Part shown: one piece after another, positions 15,632 through 21,371 of the stretch
Numbering within the stretch: the first letter of the stretch is position 1
Layout: every line of letters begins with the position of its first letter
NCBI GenBank assembly: GCA_903842455.1
Contig: CAIMLX010000248.1
Coordinates: forward strand, 1 to 39,398
Length of the DNA stretch: 39,398 nucleotides
Source of the DNA: an uncultured Hyphomicrobiales bacterium
GTDB lineage: Bacteria > Pseudomonadota > Alphaproteobacteria > Rhizobiales > Devosiaceae
Reading direction: 5' to 3'
Notes under the pieces: model-generated
The model's input: the letters and a program-made list of their open reading frames with translations, nothing else
Database searches by the model: none
Told to the model about the DNA's origin: nothing
Made by a program: the position numbers and the translations under genes

Positions 15632-16359
15632 GCTTCGAGGCGATGGCATGGGCCATCAAGCAGCAGGTGGGCAACACCACCGCCAAGTTCACGCTGCTGA
15701 TGGTCGCGAACTATGCGGATGAACAGGGCCGGGCGTGGCCCTCACAGGAGACACTGGCGAGCGGCATGGACGCCTCCCGCCACACGGTCATGCGGGCTCT
15801 GGACTTCCTCGAAGAGCAGGGCTTCATGACCCGCGAGAGGCGGCACCGGGCGGACGGATCGAGGGCGGCTGACGTGCTGCGCCTCGACCTAAGTCGCAAT
15901 TTGCTACGTTGCAAAAGTGGGGAGCCTATGTCGCAAATTGCTACAGCAGAACCTATCACTGAACCTATCAGTAAACCCAAGAAGGTAGAGCGCACGCGAG
16001 GAAGCCGACTTTCGGACGAATGGAACCCACCTCCAGCCTCACTCGTCAAGGCCAGAGCCTACCTCGATGACGTGACGATCTTCGAGGAGCTGGTGAAGTT
16101 CCGCAACTACTGGCTTTCGAAGGCTGGCCGCGATGCGGTCAAGCTCGACTGGACCAGAACCTTCGACAACTGGATCATCAACGCGAAGAACGGGAGACCG
16201 AGCCATGGAAAAGCTGCCGACACCGCATCTGGGACACAACGCGCCGAGCCGTCCGGTAACCTTGCCCGCATCTTCAGCAAGATCAATGCAGCCATTGACG
16301 CCGCTGAAGACGGCAGCGAGGGCGGCGGAGGTTATCCTTCGAGCCTATCCGCAGGCTGA
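15628..16359 (+). CDS. Replication initiator O-like / helix-turn-helix protein
   Basis: The 243-residue protein has an N-terminal winged helix (about residues 1-90): MAWAIKQ, FTLLMVANYAD, AWPSQETLASGMDASRHTVMRALDFLEEQGF, quoted here only in parts up to SQETLASGMDASRHTV, then a basic wing. This arrangement is typical of phage replisome organisers that bind the origin. Near 125-190 is the second conserved part seen with it: RLSDEWNPPPASL, FRNYWLSKAGRDAVKLDW and FDNWI. It probably recruits host replication proteins together with the next gene. The region 15890-15980 is AT-richer than its surroundings and codes for the linker; phage origins often lie within such O-gene linkers, so this is a candidate origin. 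Confidence 0.78.
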   Translation: MSFEAMAWAIKQQVGNTTAKFTLLMVANYADEQGRAWPSQETLASGMDASRHTVMRALDFLEEQGFMTRERRHRADGSRAADVLRLDLSRNLLRCKSGEPMSQIATAEPITEPISKPKKVERTRGSRLSDEWNPPPASLVKARAYLDDVTIFEELVKFRNYWLSKAGRDAVKLDWTRTFDNWIINAKNGRPSHGKAADTASGTQRAEPSGNLARIFSKINAAIDAAEDGSEGGGGYPSSLSAG

Positions 16360-16810
16360 CGTGCGAGCCACCGAAGCGACCGCCGCAGAGCTGACCCAGT
16401 TCATCAGTACACTGACCTCTCGCGAGCTGGCATGGGTGATGGATGCCCGCGACGGCATCAAGGCACGATGCAAGTTCTTACCGACGCCAGCCGACGTGAA
16501 CGAGCTGCTGGCCGAGAAGCACAAGGCGCGCGACTTCGTCCAGCCGCCACGCGGCTATCGGAAGCTCGGGCCTGATGACAACATCGAGCAGCCGCCGGGC
16601 GATGTCCGCAAGGCGCAGGTCAGGGCACTGCTCGGCTACGATCCAGCCGCACCGATGAAGCGCACCGTCCGAGAGGAGCTGGTGCCGCCGACGCCGGAGG
16701 ACATGGAGATGCTGGCGAGAACCGTGAAGCTGAAGCCGCCCGCGACGGCGGAGATCAGCCCACAACTGAGGAGGCTGCTGACGCGGCCGGAAGAGGAGAG
16801 ACTGACGTGA
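16205..16810 (+). CDS. Putative replication helper protein
   Basis: This protein has 201 residues if started at the ATG at 16205, which has GGGAGA at 16192-16197, 7 nt upstream. That start makes a 155-bp overlap with the O-like gene. A later ATG at 16287 would cut the overlap to 73 bp but has no good ribosome-binding site. The middle is helical (AARAAEVILRAYPQ, TAAELTQFISTLTSRELAWV) with FLPTPADVNELL, a pattern often seen in phage proteins that follow an O-like initiator. The C-terminal part is proline-rich and disordered. A helicase-loading or initiator-partner role is inferred from order only; no Walker motif is present. Confidence 0.6.
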   Translation: MEKLPTPHLGHNAPSRPVTLPASSARSMQPLTPLKTAARAAEVILRAYPQADVRATEATAAELTQFISTLTSRELAWVMDARDGIKARCKFLPTPADVNELLAEKHKARDFVQPPRGYRKLGPDDNIEQPPGDVRKAQVRALLGYDPAAPMKRTVREELVPPTPEDMEMLARTVKLKPPATAEISPQLRRLLTRPEEERLT

Positions 16811-17238
16811 AGAAGCCCCGGAAGACCAAGGCACCCCGCGTGCCGGAGAACGTCCTGCAGAAGGCCATCGCCAAGCTGCTGGAGGTCGCGGCCCCGCGAA
16901 AGGTTCTGTGGTGGCATACGCCCAATGGCGAGAAGCGGGAGGCCATCACAGCGGCCATCCTGAAGGGCATGGGGGTCAAGCCGGGCGTGCCGGACTTGCT
17001 GCTCTACGACACCTCCACGGGCCACCTGTATGCCATCGAGGTCAAGGCCAAGGACGGCTACCTGTCGGAGAGCCAGAAGGCGTGGATGGATCACTTCACC
17101 AGCTCGCCCACCGGGCGGTATGCCGTCGCCCGCTCGGTCGAGGATGCCATCCAAATCCTGCAAGACTGGTGGCCTCACGACCACCGGATCGTGCGCCAGC
17201 TCGCGCCGGGCATCGTCCAGACCGAGGTTCGGGCATGA
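16807..17238 (+). CDS. VRR-NUC domain endonuclease
   Basis: The 143-residue protein is a stand-alone VRR-NUC nuclease of the PD-(D/E)XK group. Visible motifs are WWHTPNGEKRE, then D63 in GVPDLLLY, E78 and K80 in YAIEVKAK, and a downstream SESQKAW helix. These residues bind the metal and cut DNA. In phages such enzymes are thought to resolve branched DNA from recombination or replication. It starts at a GTG at 16807 that overlaps the upstream stop (GTGA), with GAGGAG 9 nt before it. Confidence 0.85.
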   Translation: MKKPRKTKAPRVPENVLQKAIAKLLEVAAPRKVLWWHTPNGEKREAITAAILKGMGVKPGVPDLLLYDTSTGHLYAIEVKAKDGYLSESQKAWMDHFTSSPTGRYAVARSVEDAIQILQDWWPHDHRIVRQLAPGIVQTEVRA

Positions 17239-17564
17239 CGCACATGCTGATCGTGTCGCCCTCGATTGACCCGGCCACCAAGCGGCAGCGCCTGACGCTG
17301 CGCGGCCCGCTCTACGATGTCCGCTACGATGGCGTGACCGTGCTGGAGGGCACCCACCAGCCCTTCCTCGACGGCTGCCGGGCGATCCAGAAGCTGGGCG
17401 CGACAGGCCCGGCGGAGATGTGGGACACCGTCCGGCCCTTCCCCCGCATGGTTGGCACGGTCGAGGGCGCGGCCAAGCTGACGGTTCGGGAGCCTGCCTC
17501 GGGCGGCATCCGGTTCACCAAGTGGTCGGAGTGGTCGGGGGAAGGCCACTCGGATGCCCCGTAA
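17235..17564 (+). CDS. Protein of unknown function, end of replication block
   Basis: A 109-residue product begins with strands (MLIVSPSIDP, RLTLRGPLYDVRYDG) followed by a helix (FLDGCRAIQKLG) and a mixed second half. I do not recognise it. The start overlaps the nuclease stop as ATGA, so it is translationally coupled to the nuclease and is the last clear gene of the + strand replication block. Confidence 0.6.
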   Translation: MTHMLIVSPSIDPATKRQRLTLRGPLYDVRYDGVTVLEGTHQPFLDGCRAIQKLGATGPAEMWDTVRPFPRMVGTVEGAAKLTVREPASGGIRFTKWSEWSGEGHSDAP

Positions 17565-17803
17565 CGCGACAGGGAGGTGTGCTGGGCGGCAAAGTCCGAG
17601 GTGGCAGCTAGGGTGGTGGCTTGGACCCCATGAAAGCCGCTGGCGGGGCTCCTACGAGGTCGGACAAATATTCGACCGAATATCTGTCCAGCCTCGGTAG
17701 AGCGCAGTTCGCGCCGATACCGGGTTGACCGTCCACCGCCGTCCACATAGGCTCACCGTTGATCGCAGTCATGGGCGGTCTCCAGAGTGGTCCCAAAACG
17801 CAG
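17565..17803. other. Intergenic stretch with two possible tiny ORFs and a dyad
   Basis: No confident gene lies between the replication block and the terminator. Two short + strand frames exist: 17554-17700 (48 codons, basic product) and 17630-17728 (32 residues, containing RSDKYSTEYLSSLGR). Neither has a strong start site, and they overlap. The stretch also contains the 28-bp dyad listed separately. It may hold the 3' leader of the replication transcript or a small regulatory RNA. Confidence 0.4.
17662..17689. promoter_or_regulatory. 28-bp imperfect dyad
   Basis: GGACAAATATTC (17662-17673) and GAATATCTGTCC (17678-17689) are inverted repeats with one mismatch and a 4-bp centre, GACC. The AT-rich core stands out in this GC-rich genome. 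It could be an operator or other protein-binding site, or an RNA hairpin near the end of the replication transcript. It also lies within a doubtful 32-residue frame. Confidence 0.4.
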
Positions 17804-17835
17804 AAAACCCCGCCAGTTCCCCGGCGGGGTTTTTT
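17804..17835. terminator. Bidirectional intrinsic terminator
   Basis: Stem CCCCGCC (17808-17814) pairs with GGCGGGG (17823-17829), with an 8-nt loop. It is followed by TTTTTT on the + strand and preceded by AAAA, which gives TTTT on the - strand. It separates the convergent + strand replication block and the - strand early block and should stop transcription from both sides. Confidence 0.92.
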
Positions 17836-17855
17836 GTTGTCGTCGTGAGAGCAGA

Positions 17856-18116
17856 TCAGATCGGGCCTCGCCTCCATTCATCGAAGCCCTTCATCGTGTG
17901 GCCCGTGGCGACTGCGCCCTTCCACTTCACCAAGTCGCGTTCGAGCTGCTCGTCGGCCTCGACCTGCCGGAGGTCGGCGAAGGCTTGCGCCACCGCCTTC
18001 TTGGCCTCCTCGACCGCATGGACCGCGTCGTGGTGCTTCCATGTGTAGTCGATGCTGGCGTTGGCCTGACTGAGGGCGTTGCTGATCGCGGCGTGCAGTC
18101 TGGTACTCCAGCCCAT
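17856..18116 (-). CDS. Small helical protein, end of early block
   Basis: The 86-residue protein is mainly charged helix (HDAVHAVEEAKKAVAQAFADLRQ begins near residue 29; quoted part AVAQAFADLRQVEADEQ) and ends EWRRGPI. No family is recognised. The start overlaps the DUF932 stop as TGATG, so it is translated together with that gene. It is the last gene before the bidirectional terminator. Confidence 0.6.
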   Translation of the reverse strand: MGWSTRLHAAISNALSQANASIDYTWKHHDAVHAVEEAKKAVAQAFADLRQVEADEQLERDLVKWKGAVATGHTMKGFDEWRRGPI

Positions 18117-19009
18117 CACGCACCCCCCTTCAGCTTCGCCATCTCCTCGGTCAGGGTCCAGAGCGCACGGTTCAGCTTGATGTCGCCATCGACCGAGCGC
18201 ACCGGGCGCGTGGTCTGCTGGATGTGGTTCTGACGGCCCTGCGCGTCCTCGCGGACAGCGTCGAAGGAGATGCCTCCCTTGATCAGGTTCTCCTGCGCCC
18301 GGTTGAACACCGTCCACAGGTCCGGCTTCTCGTCCTCCCGGCGGCGCGACTTCAGCGCCTTCAGGGGATCGTCCTTCAGGCTCTTCGGCACCTCGTCCTC
18401 GAAGCGGGCGACCAGTGCCGCGCTGGCGAAGGCGCGAGCCTCGCCGGGATCGAGGACAATCTGCTTCAGGCTCTCGACACGATCCAGAACCTGCTGGCCG
18501 TGGCTGATCACCGAGTAGGTGCCCTCGATGACCTTGTCGAGCGCGTGACCACGATGCGGGACTTTCACATCGCCGACCACGCTGTCGGCCACCACCATGC
18601 CGTTCATGCAGATGAACCGGAACAGGCCGAGCATCAGGTGGTACTGGCTGGTGCCGTCGTGACCGTTTTTCAGGACGATCTCGGGCAGCGTCTCGTTGAG
18701 GTTGCGCGGCTGGAGCTGGTCAACGCGGCGCAGGCGAAGCATGTGCTTGGTGAAGGCACGCTTCTCGGCATCGCTCGATCCGCCGACGCGCACCCCGGTG
18801 ATGGCCCAGCCTTCCTTGGCGAGGGCGTTGATCATCTCATGGGTGGGGATGTGGGCGAACCGCTCCGAGCGCGAGCTGTGCGGCACCTCGGCGAAGAGGG
18901 CCGGGCAGTGGGCGCGGATGAAGTCGATGTCGAGAGCCTCGCCGGGGCGGGCTTCGAGCTTCACTGCGTTGCGGCCAAAGATGGTGGCGCGGGGGTTGTA
19001 GAAGTTCAT
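18116..19009 (-). CDS. DUF932-family protein
   Basis: This 297-residue protein matches the DUF932 pattern found in phages and plasmids: HIPTHEMINALAKEGWAI, quoted as PTHEMINALAKEGWAITG, then LPEIVLKNGHDGTSQY, LMLGLFRFICMNGMVV and a helical C-terminal region with ALWTLTEEMAKL. The biochemical function of the family is not settled. It starts at 19009, after GGAGACGACC. The frame extends to 19045, but that part is the repeated leader element and not protein. It is the largest gene of the - strand early block, whose other members are small and unnamed. Confidence 0.8.
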   Translation of the reverse strand: MNFYNPRATIFGRNAVKLEARPGEALDIDFIRAHCPALFAEVPHSSRSERFAHIPTHEMINALAKEGWAITGVRVGGSSDAEKRAFTKHMLRLRRVDQLQPRNLNETLPEIVLKNGHDGTSQYHLMLGLFRFICMNGMVVADSVVGDVKVPHRGHALDKVIEGTYSVISHGQQVLDRVESLKQIVLDPGEARAFASAALVARFEDEVPKSLKDDPLKALKSRRREDEKPDLWTVFNRAQENLIKGGISFDAVREDAQGRQNHIQQTTRPVRSVDGDIKLNRALWTLTEEMAKLKGGA

Positions 19010-19079
19010 GGTCGTCTCCTTTGTGTTGGGCGGGCTTGCCCTCACGCCGCCCAGCGAACCGGACGGCGGTAGAGTTTCC
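19010..19079 (-). promoter_or_regulatory. Structured leader element A (early operon repeat)
   Basis: Read on the - strand, the element begins at the upstream stop codon (TAG) with GGGAAACTC. A 10-bp hairpin (19045-19068) follows with a UUCG loop and two G-U pairs, then a GGGCAAGCCCGCCC box and finally GGAGACGACC before the DUF932 ATG. It is one of five copies. The hairpin sequence differs from the other copies, but pairing is kept. Confidence 0.75.
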
Positions 19080-19505
19080 CTACTTGACGCGCATCACCTC
19101 GACGCCCTCGCCGGGCACCCATGCGGTGATGTAGTTGCCGAGGCCCCACATGCGGCCAGCCTGCGCTGCGGAGGCGCTGCGGAGGCGCTCCTCGGTGAAG
19201 TCACCGCTCGGCCTCACCAGCACCACCTCGCCCGGCTTCAGGTGCTGGAGCTGGGCCGCGATGTAGCGGGACAGGTCGCCAGACCGCTTGTGCCCGTTCG
19301 GGTAGCGCCGTTTCAGCGGCTGCACCAAGGCAGCGGTCGGCTGCAGCTCCTCCACCGCCTCGATGATGGCGAGGATCACACTGCGGTGTTTTGAGATATT
19401 CGAGGCGGTTGCCTTCGCTGCCATCCAGTCCTTGCGCTTCAGCTCGCCGACTAGCTTGTTGGCGGCGTCGCGCAGCAGCTCGGCGTGTTCGTCAATCTTG
19501 GTCAT
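19080..19505 (-). CDS. Early protein of unknown function
   Basis: The 141-residue protein has a helical first half (EHAELLRDAANKLVGELK, SVILAIIEAVEEL) and a second half with strands (GEVVLVRPSG) and a Gly-rich turn (AGRMWGLGNYI). I do not recognise it. The start is the ATG at 19505 after GGAGACAAGACC. The frame continues to 19538 only because the leader element has no in-frame stop. It is flanked by leader copies A and B. Confidence 0.6.
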   Translation of the reverse strand: MTKIDEHAELLRDAANKLVGELKRKDWMAAKATASNISKHRSVILAIIEAVEELQPTAALVQPLKRRYPNGHKRSGDLSRYIAAQLQHLKPGEVVLVRPSGDFTEERLRSASAAQAGRMWGLGNYITAWVPGEGVEVMRVK

Positions 19506-19574
19506 GGTCTTGTCTCCAGTGGGCGGGCTTGCCCCCACTGCACCGGGCCGGAGCCCGATGCAGGAAGAGTTTCC
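19506..19574 (-). promoter_or_regulatory. Structured leader element B (early operon repeat)
   Basis: Beginning at the upstream TAG, this copy has GGAA-ACUC-UUCC, then a 10-bp hairpin (19539-19562, loop UCCG, one G-U pair), the GGGGGCAAGCCCGCCC box (19521-19536) which can itself fold, and GGAGACAAGACC before the ATG at 19505. Confidence 0.78.
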
Positions 19575-19781
19575 CTAGAAGGCGATGTTCGAGACGTTGC
19601 TGTTCAGCCACCCGATCAGCGCGGCCTTGTTGGTGGGAACGTCGAGGCTCTTCACGGTCGCGCAAGCTGCCCGGCCCAGCTCGTTGTTCGCCAGCTTGCG
19701 GCACTCACGCTCCGATGCTGCCCAGACCACCCTGCGGCCCTTGCCGTCTGCTGCTGGTGCCCATGCTCGCCAGAGGTTCAT
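19575..19781 (-). CDS. Small early protein of unknown function
   Basis: A 68-residue product with basic and aromatic residues (WRAWAPAADGKGRRVVWAAS) and a helix with two Cys (RECRKLANNELGRAAC). No family is recognised. It starts at the ATG at 19781 and overlaps the upstream stop as TGATG, so it has no leader element of its own and depends on coupled translation. Confidence 0.6.
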   Translation of the reverse strand: MNLWRAWAPAADGKGRRVVWAASERECRKLANNELGRAACATVKSLDVPTNKAALIGWLNSNVSNIAF

Positions 19782-20041
19782 CAGAAGGGCTCCCTCGGTG
19801 AGAGCTTGCCCAGAGCGGAGGTGGCCTCCGCCTTGTTCGAGGCGATGATGGCCGGGTCCACGATGATGATGCCCAGATACTCCTGCGCGCCGTTCAGCAT
19901 CGTCGCCCACTCATCGAGGGCTCGCCAGTCACCATCGGTGCGGCGCTCGGTGGGGATTTGCTTGGTGGCCCAGAAGGCCTCATGCGCGCCGACCAAGTCG
20001 CGGATCGCGCTTTCGAGGTTGCTCATTTTCAGTTCGGTCAT
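19781..20041 (-). CDS. Small early protein of unknown function
   Basis: The 86-residue product is mainly helical (SAIRDLVGAHEAFWATKQ, ALDEWATMLNGAQEYLGII). Its pattern resembles that of the 20352-20624 product (ALWDALNTPDHKR, CCWAGILMRAQRDVGVV), so the two may be diverged duplicates. The start is the first ATG, 6 nt after GGAG in leader copy C; a second in-frame ATG lies 15 bp downstream. Confidence 0.6.
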   Translation of the reverse strand: MTELKMSNLESAIRDLVGAHEAFWATKQIPTERRTDGDWRALDEWATMLNGAQEYLGIIIVDPAIIASNKAEATSALGKLSPREPF

Positions 20042-20109
20042 GGTTGTCTCCATGCGGGCGGGATTGCCCCCACTGCACCCGGTTGCCCGGATGCAGGAAG
20101 AGTTCCCCG
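20042..20109 (-). promoter_or_regulatory. Structured leader element C (early operon repeat)
   Basis: After the upstream TAG this copy has GGAA-CUC-UUCC, a 9-bp hairpin (20074-20095) with a GCAA tetraloop and one G-U pair, the box GGGGGCAATCCCGCCC (20055-20070), and GGAGACAACC before the ATG at 20041. GCAA is a GNRA-type loop, which favours a real RNA fold. Confidence 0.78.
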
Positions 20110-20355
20110 CTACTTCACCCGGCCCCAGCTCTCGCACTTCCACACTTCGTAGGAGGCGATGTCGAGGTTGGTGGGGAGAAGACCGCCCAGTGTGTCCTTG
20201 CGGCTCTTCTCGTTGTCGTGGATCGCGTTCTCGGCCTGCACCAGCGTCTTGTAGTTGCCGAGGCGCGACCGATACTTGCGGGCCGGGATGGTGACGAACA
20301 CCGCAAACTCTGCGGGCTCGAAGCTCTCGTCGGGAGGGGTCAGCCTGTAGGTCAT
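20110..20355 (-). CDS. Small early protein of unknown function
   Basis: The 81-residue protein begins with strands (EFAVFVTIPARKYRSRLG) and has a short helix (TLVQAENAIHDNEKSRK), then IASYEVWKCESWGRVK at the end. I do not recognise it. The ATG at 20355 overlaps the upstream stop as ATGA, so it is the second gene of a coupled pair with the gene above it. Confidence 0.58.
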   Translation of the reverse strand: MTYRLTPPDESFEPAEFAVFVTIPARKYRSRLGNYKTLVQAENAIHDNEKSRKDTLGGLLPTNLDIASYEVWKCESWGRVK

Positions 20356-20624
20356 ACCGGGCTGATCCCGTCTTCGTGGATGCGGCCCGACATGATGCCG
20401 TCGATCCGCTCCATGTGCTTGCGGGCGACATCGATGTGGCCCTGCAGGGTAACGTCGGCCATCAGCACGACGCCGACATCGCGCTGGGCGCGCATCAGGA
20501 TGCCAGCCCAGCAGCACACGCTGTTCCATGTGGAACGGTTGCGCTTGTGGTCGGGGGTGTTCAGGGCATCCCAGAGAGCCTCGTAGCTCACCGCGAAATC
20601 CTTGATCTGGTCAGGTGTAGGCAT
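20352..20624 (-). CDS. Small early protein of unknown function
   Basis: A 90-residue mainly helical protein (IKDFAVSYEALWDALN, GILMRAQRDVGVVLMADVT). Two ATGs lie 6 bp apart (20630 and 20624). GGAG is 3 nt from the first and 9 nt from the second, so I take 20624. It looks like a diverged relative of the 19781-20041 product, which shares the order helix, acidic turn, W-x-ILMRAQ-type helix. It is preceded by leader copy D. Confidence 0.58.
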   Translation of the reverse strand: MPTPDQIKDFAVSYEALWDALNTPDHKRNRSTWNSVCCWAGILMRAQRDVGVVLMADVTLQGHIDVARKHMERIDGIMSGRIHEDGISPV

Positions 20625-20693
20625 GGTCATGGTCTCCGTGGGCGGACTTGCCCCCACCCTCCCCGGCGCACCGGAGAGGGGAAGAGTTTTCCG
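20625..20693 (-). promoter_or_regulatory. Structured leader element D (early operon repeat)
   Basis: This copy follows the upstream TGA. It has GGAA-AACUC-UUCC, a 10-bp hairpin (20657-20680) with a UGCG loop and one G-U pair, the box GGGGGCAAGTCCGCCC (20640-20655), and GGAGACC. The hairpin sequence shares almost nothing with those of copies A to C, yet both arms have changed together. Confidence 0.78.
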
Positions 20694-20843
20694 TCAGTCT
20701 CTGTCGTTCTGGGCGATGCGCCACTCGGCGTCCTCTCGGACCTGCCGGGAGGTGCGCTTCCATTCGTTGAAGGTGGGGAAGTCACGGTCGCCGCAGGCAC
20801 GGGCCTCGGCGCGTTCGGTGCGGTACTGTTCGAGCTTCGACAT
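20694..20843 (-). CDS. 49-residue charged early protein
   Basis: This short gene encodes a very charged, helical protein (LEQYRTERAEARACGDRD, then FNEWKRTSRQVREDAEW). The start at 20843 has GGAGACCACC directly before it, which is the early start signature. The ribosome-binding site overlaps the stop codon region of the upstream gene (TAA, then GGAGACC). No family is recognised. Codon third positions are GC-rich like those of the neighbours, which supports coding. Confidence 0.62.
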   Translation of the reverse strand: MSKLEQYRTERAEARACGDRDFPTFNEWKRTSRQVREDAEWRIAQNDRD

Positions 20844-20853
20844 GGTGGTCTCC

Positions 20854-21057
20854 TTAGCGTGACATGCGGACGGCGAGTTCGAGGTCGCGCTTGCTGCGAT
20901 CCTCGTCGGCGATCAGCTCCATCGGGCCGATCACCCAAGTCTCAAGGAAGAGCTTCACACTGCGATCCTGCAGGTGAGCCGTTACCTCTGCCGAGGCAGA
21001 GCCGCCGCGAAGGCGGTCGATCAGGTTGCGGATCACTTCGTTCTCGGACTTGTTCAT
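20854..21057 (-). CDS. Small early protein downstream of the hammerhead ribozyme
   Basis: A 67-residue helical protein (SENEVIRNLIDRLRGGSAS, then RSVKLFLETWVIGPMEL and a basic end). No family is recognised. Of the two ATGs (21063 and 21057), the second lies 8 nt after GGAG and is preferred; the first is only 2 nt away. Its mRNA leader holds the hammerhead ribozyme, so cleavage would give a message that starts with the ribozyme's stem I hairpin. Confidence 0.6.
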   Translation of the reverse strand: MNKSENEVIRNLIDRLRGGSASAEVTAHLQDRSVKLFLETWVIGPMELIADEDRSKRDLELAVRMSR

Positions 21058-21073
21058 GGTCATGTCTCCAGTT

Positions 21074-21125
21074 GGTCTCATCAGCAGCCGCTTGACGGCT
21101 GGACCGCATCGCTGCGGTTTCGACC
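21074..21125 (-). ncRNA. Type II hammerhead ribozyme
   Basis: On the - strand, reading from 21125 down to 21074, the parts occur in type II order: stem II 5' strand GGUC; core GAAA; a stem III hairpin of 6 pairs counting the A-U closing pair (ACCGCA / UGCGGU) with a GCGA tetraloop; cleavage-site C17, giving GUC; a stem I hairpin (CAGCCG / CGGCUG, loop UCAAG); core CUGAUGA; stem II 3' strand GACC. All invariant core residues are present, and all three stems are perfectly paired. Predicted cleavage is between 21102 and 21101. It begins at the base after the TAA of the upstream gene (21126-21128) and ends 17 nt before the next start, exactly where the other junctions carry the leader element. 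Function is predicted from sequence, not tested. Confidence 0.92.
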
Positions 21126-21371
21126 TTAGAAGGGGCAGTCGGTGGCCTTCAGCCAGTCTTCGCGCTGGCGGACATGGAAGTCGTTGGCATAGTCGGCCAT
21201 GCGAAGTTCCTTGCCCGTGGCGGCGTCGAAGGCCGAGCCGCCGTCTATCTCGCGCCACGCGAGGTAAAGAGCGTAGATTGGGCTGGCGCAGTGATAGGCG
21301 AGCGGCTGACCAAGAGTGCAGCGGCCACGGTCTTCATCAACCAGCAGGGGGCGTACAGCGTAGAGGTTCAT
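21126..21371 (-). CDS. First gene of the - strand early block, unknown function
   Basis: An 81-residue protein starting MNLYAVRPLLVDEDRG, with a middle segment YHCASPIYALYLAWREIDGG (partly quoted as IYALYLAWREI) and ending WLKATDCPF. I do not recognise it. The start at 21371 follows GGAGACGACC of leader copy E. It is the promoter-proximal gene of the operon. Its stop codon touches the hammerhead ribozyme, so a cleaved transcript would end just after this gene. Confidence 0.62.
   Translation of the reverse strand: MNLYAVRPLLVDEDRGRCTLGQPLAYHCASPIYALYLAWREIDGGSAFDAATGKELRMADYANDFHVRQREDWLKATDCPF

Noticed and set aside
17608-17877. 89-codon - strand frame
   Set aside because: It would run through the bidirectional terminator, and it has no ribosome-binding site.
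19010-19045. N-terminal extensions beginning MGASPP on several early - strand genes
   Set aside because: These come from reading the repeated leader element, which lacks in-frame stops. The GGAGAC sites support the shorter starts.
19779-19800. CTGATGAACC on the - strand at the 19781 start as a second hammerhead
   Set aside because: There is no GAAA core, stem III or stem I in reach. The match is chance overlap of a coupled start codon.
19506-20109. Leader copies A-E as hammerhead, twister, pistol or HDV-like ribozymes
   Set aside because: They lack CUGANGA and the defining core residues of each class that I could recall. They are kept as an unnamed structured element.
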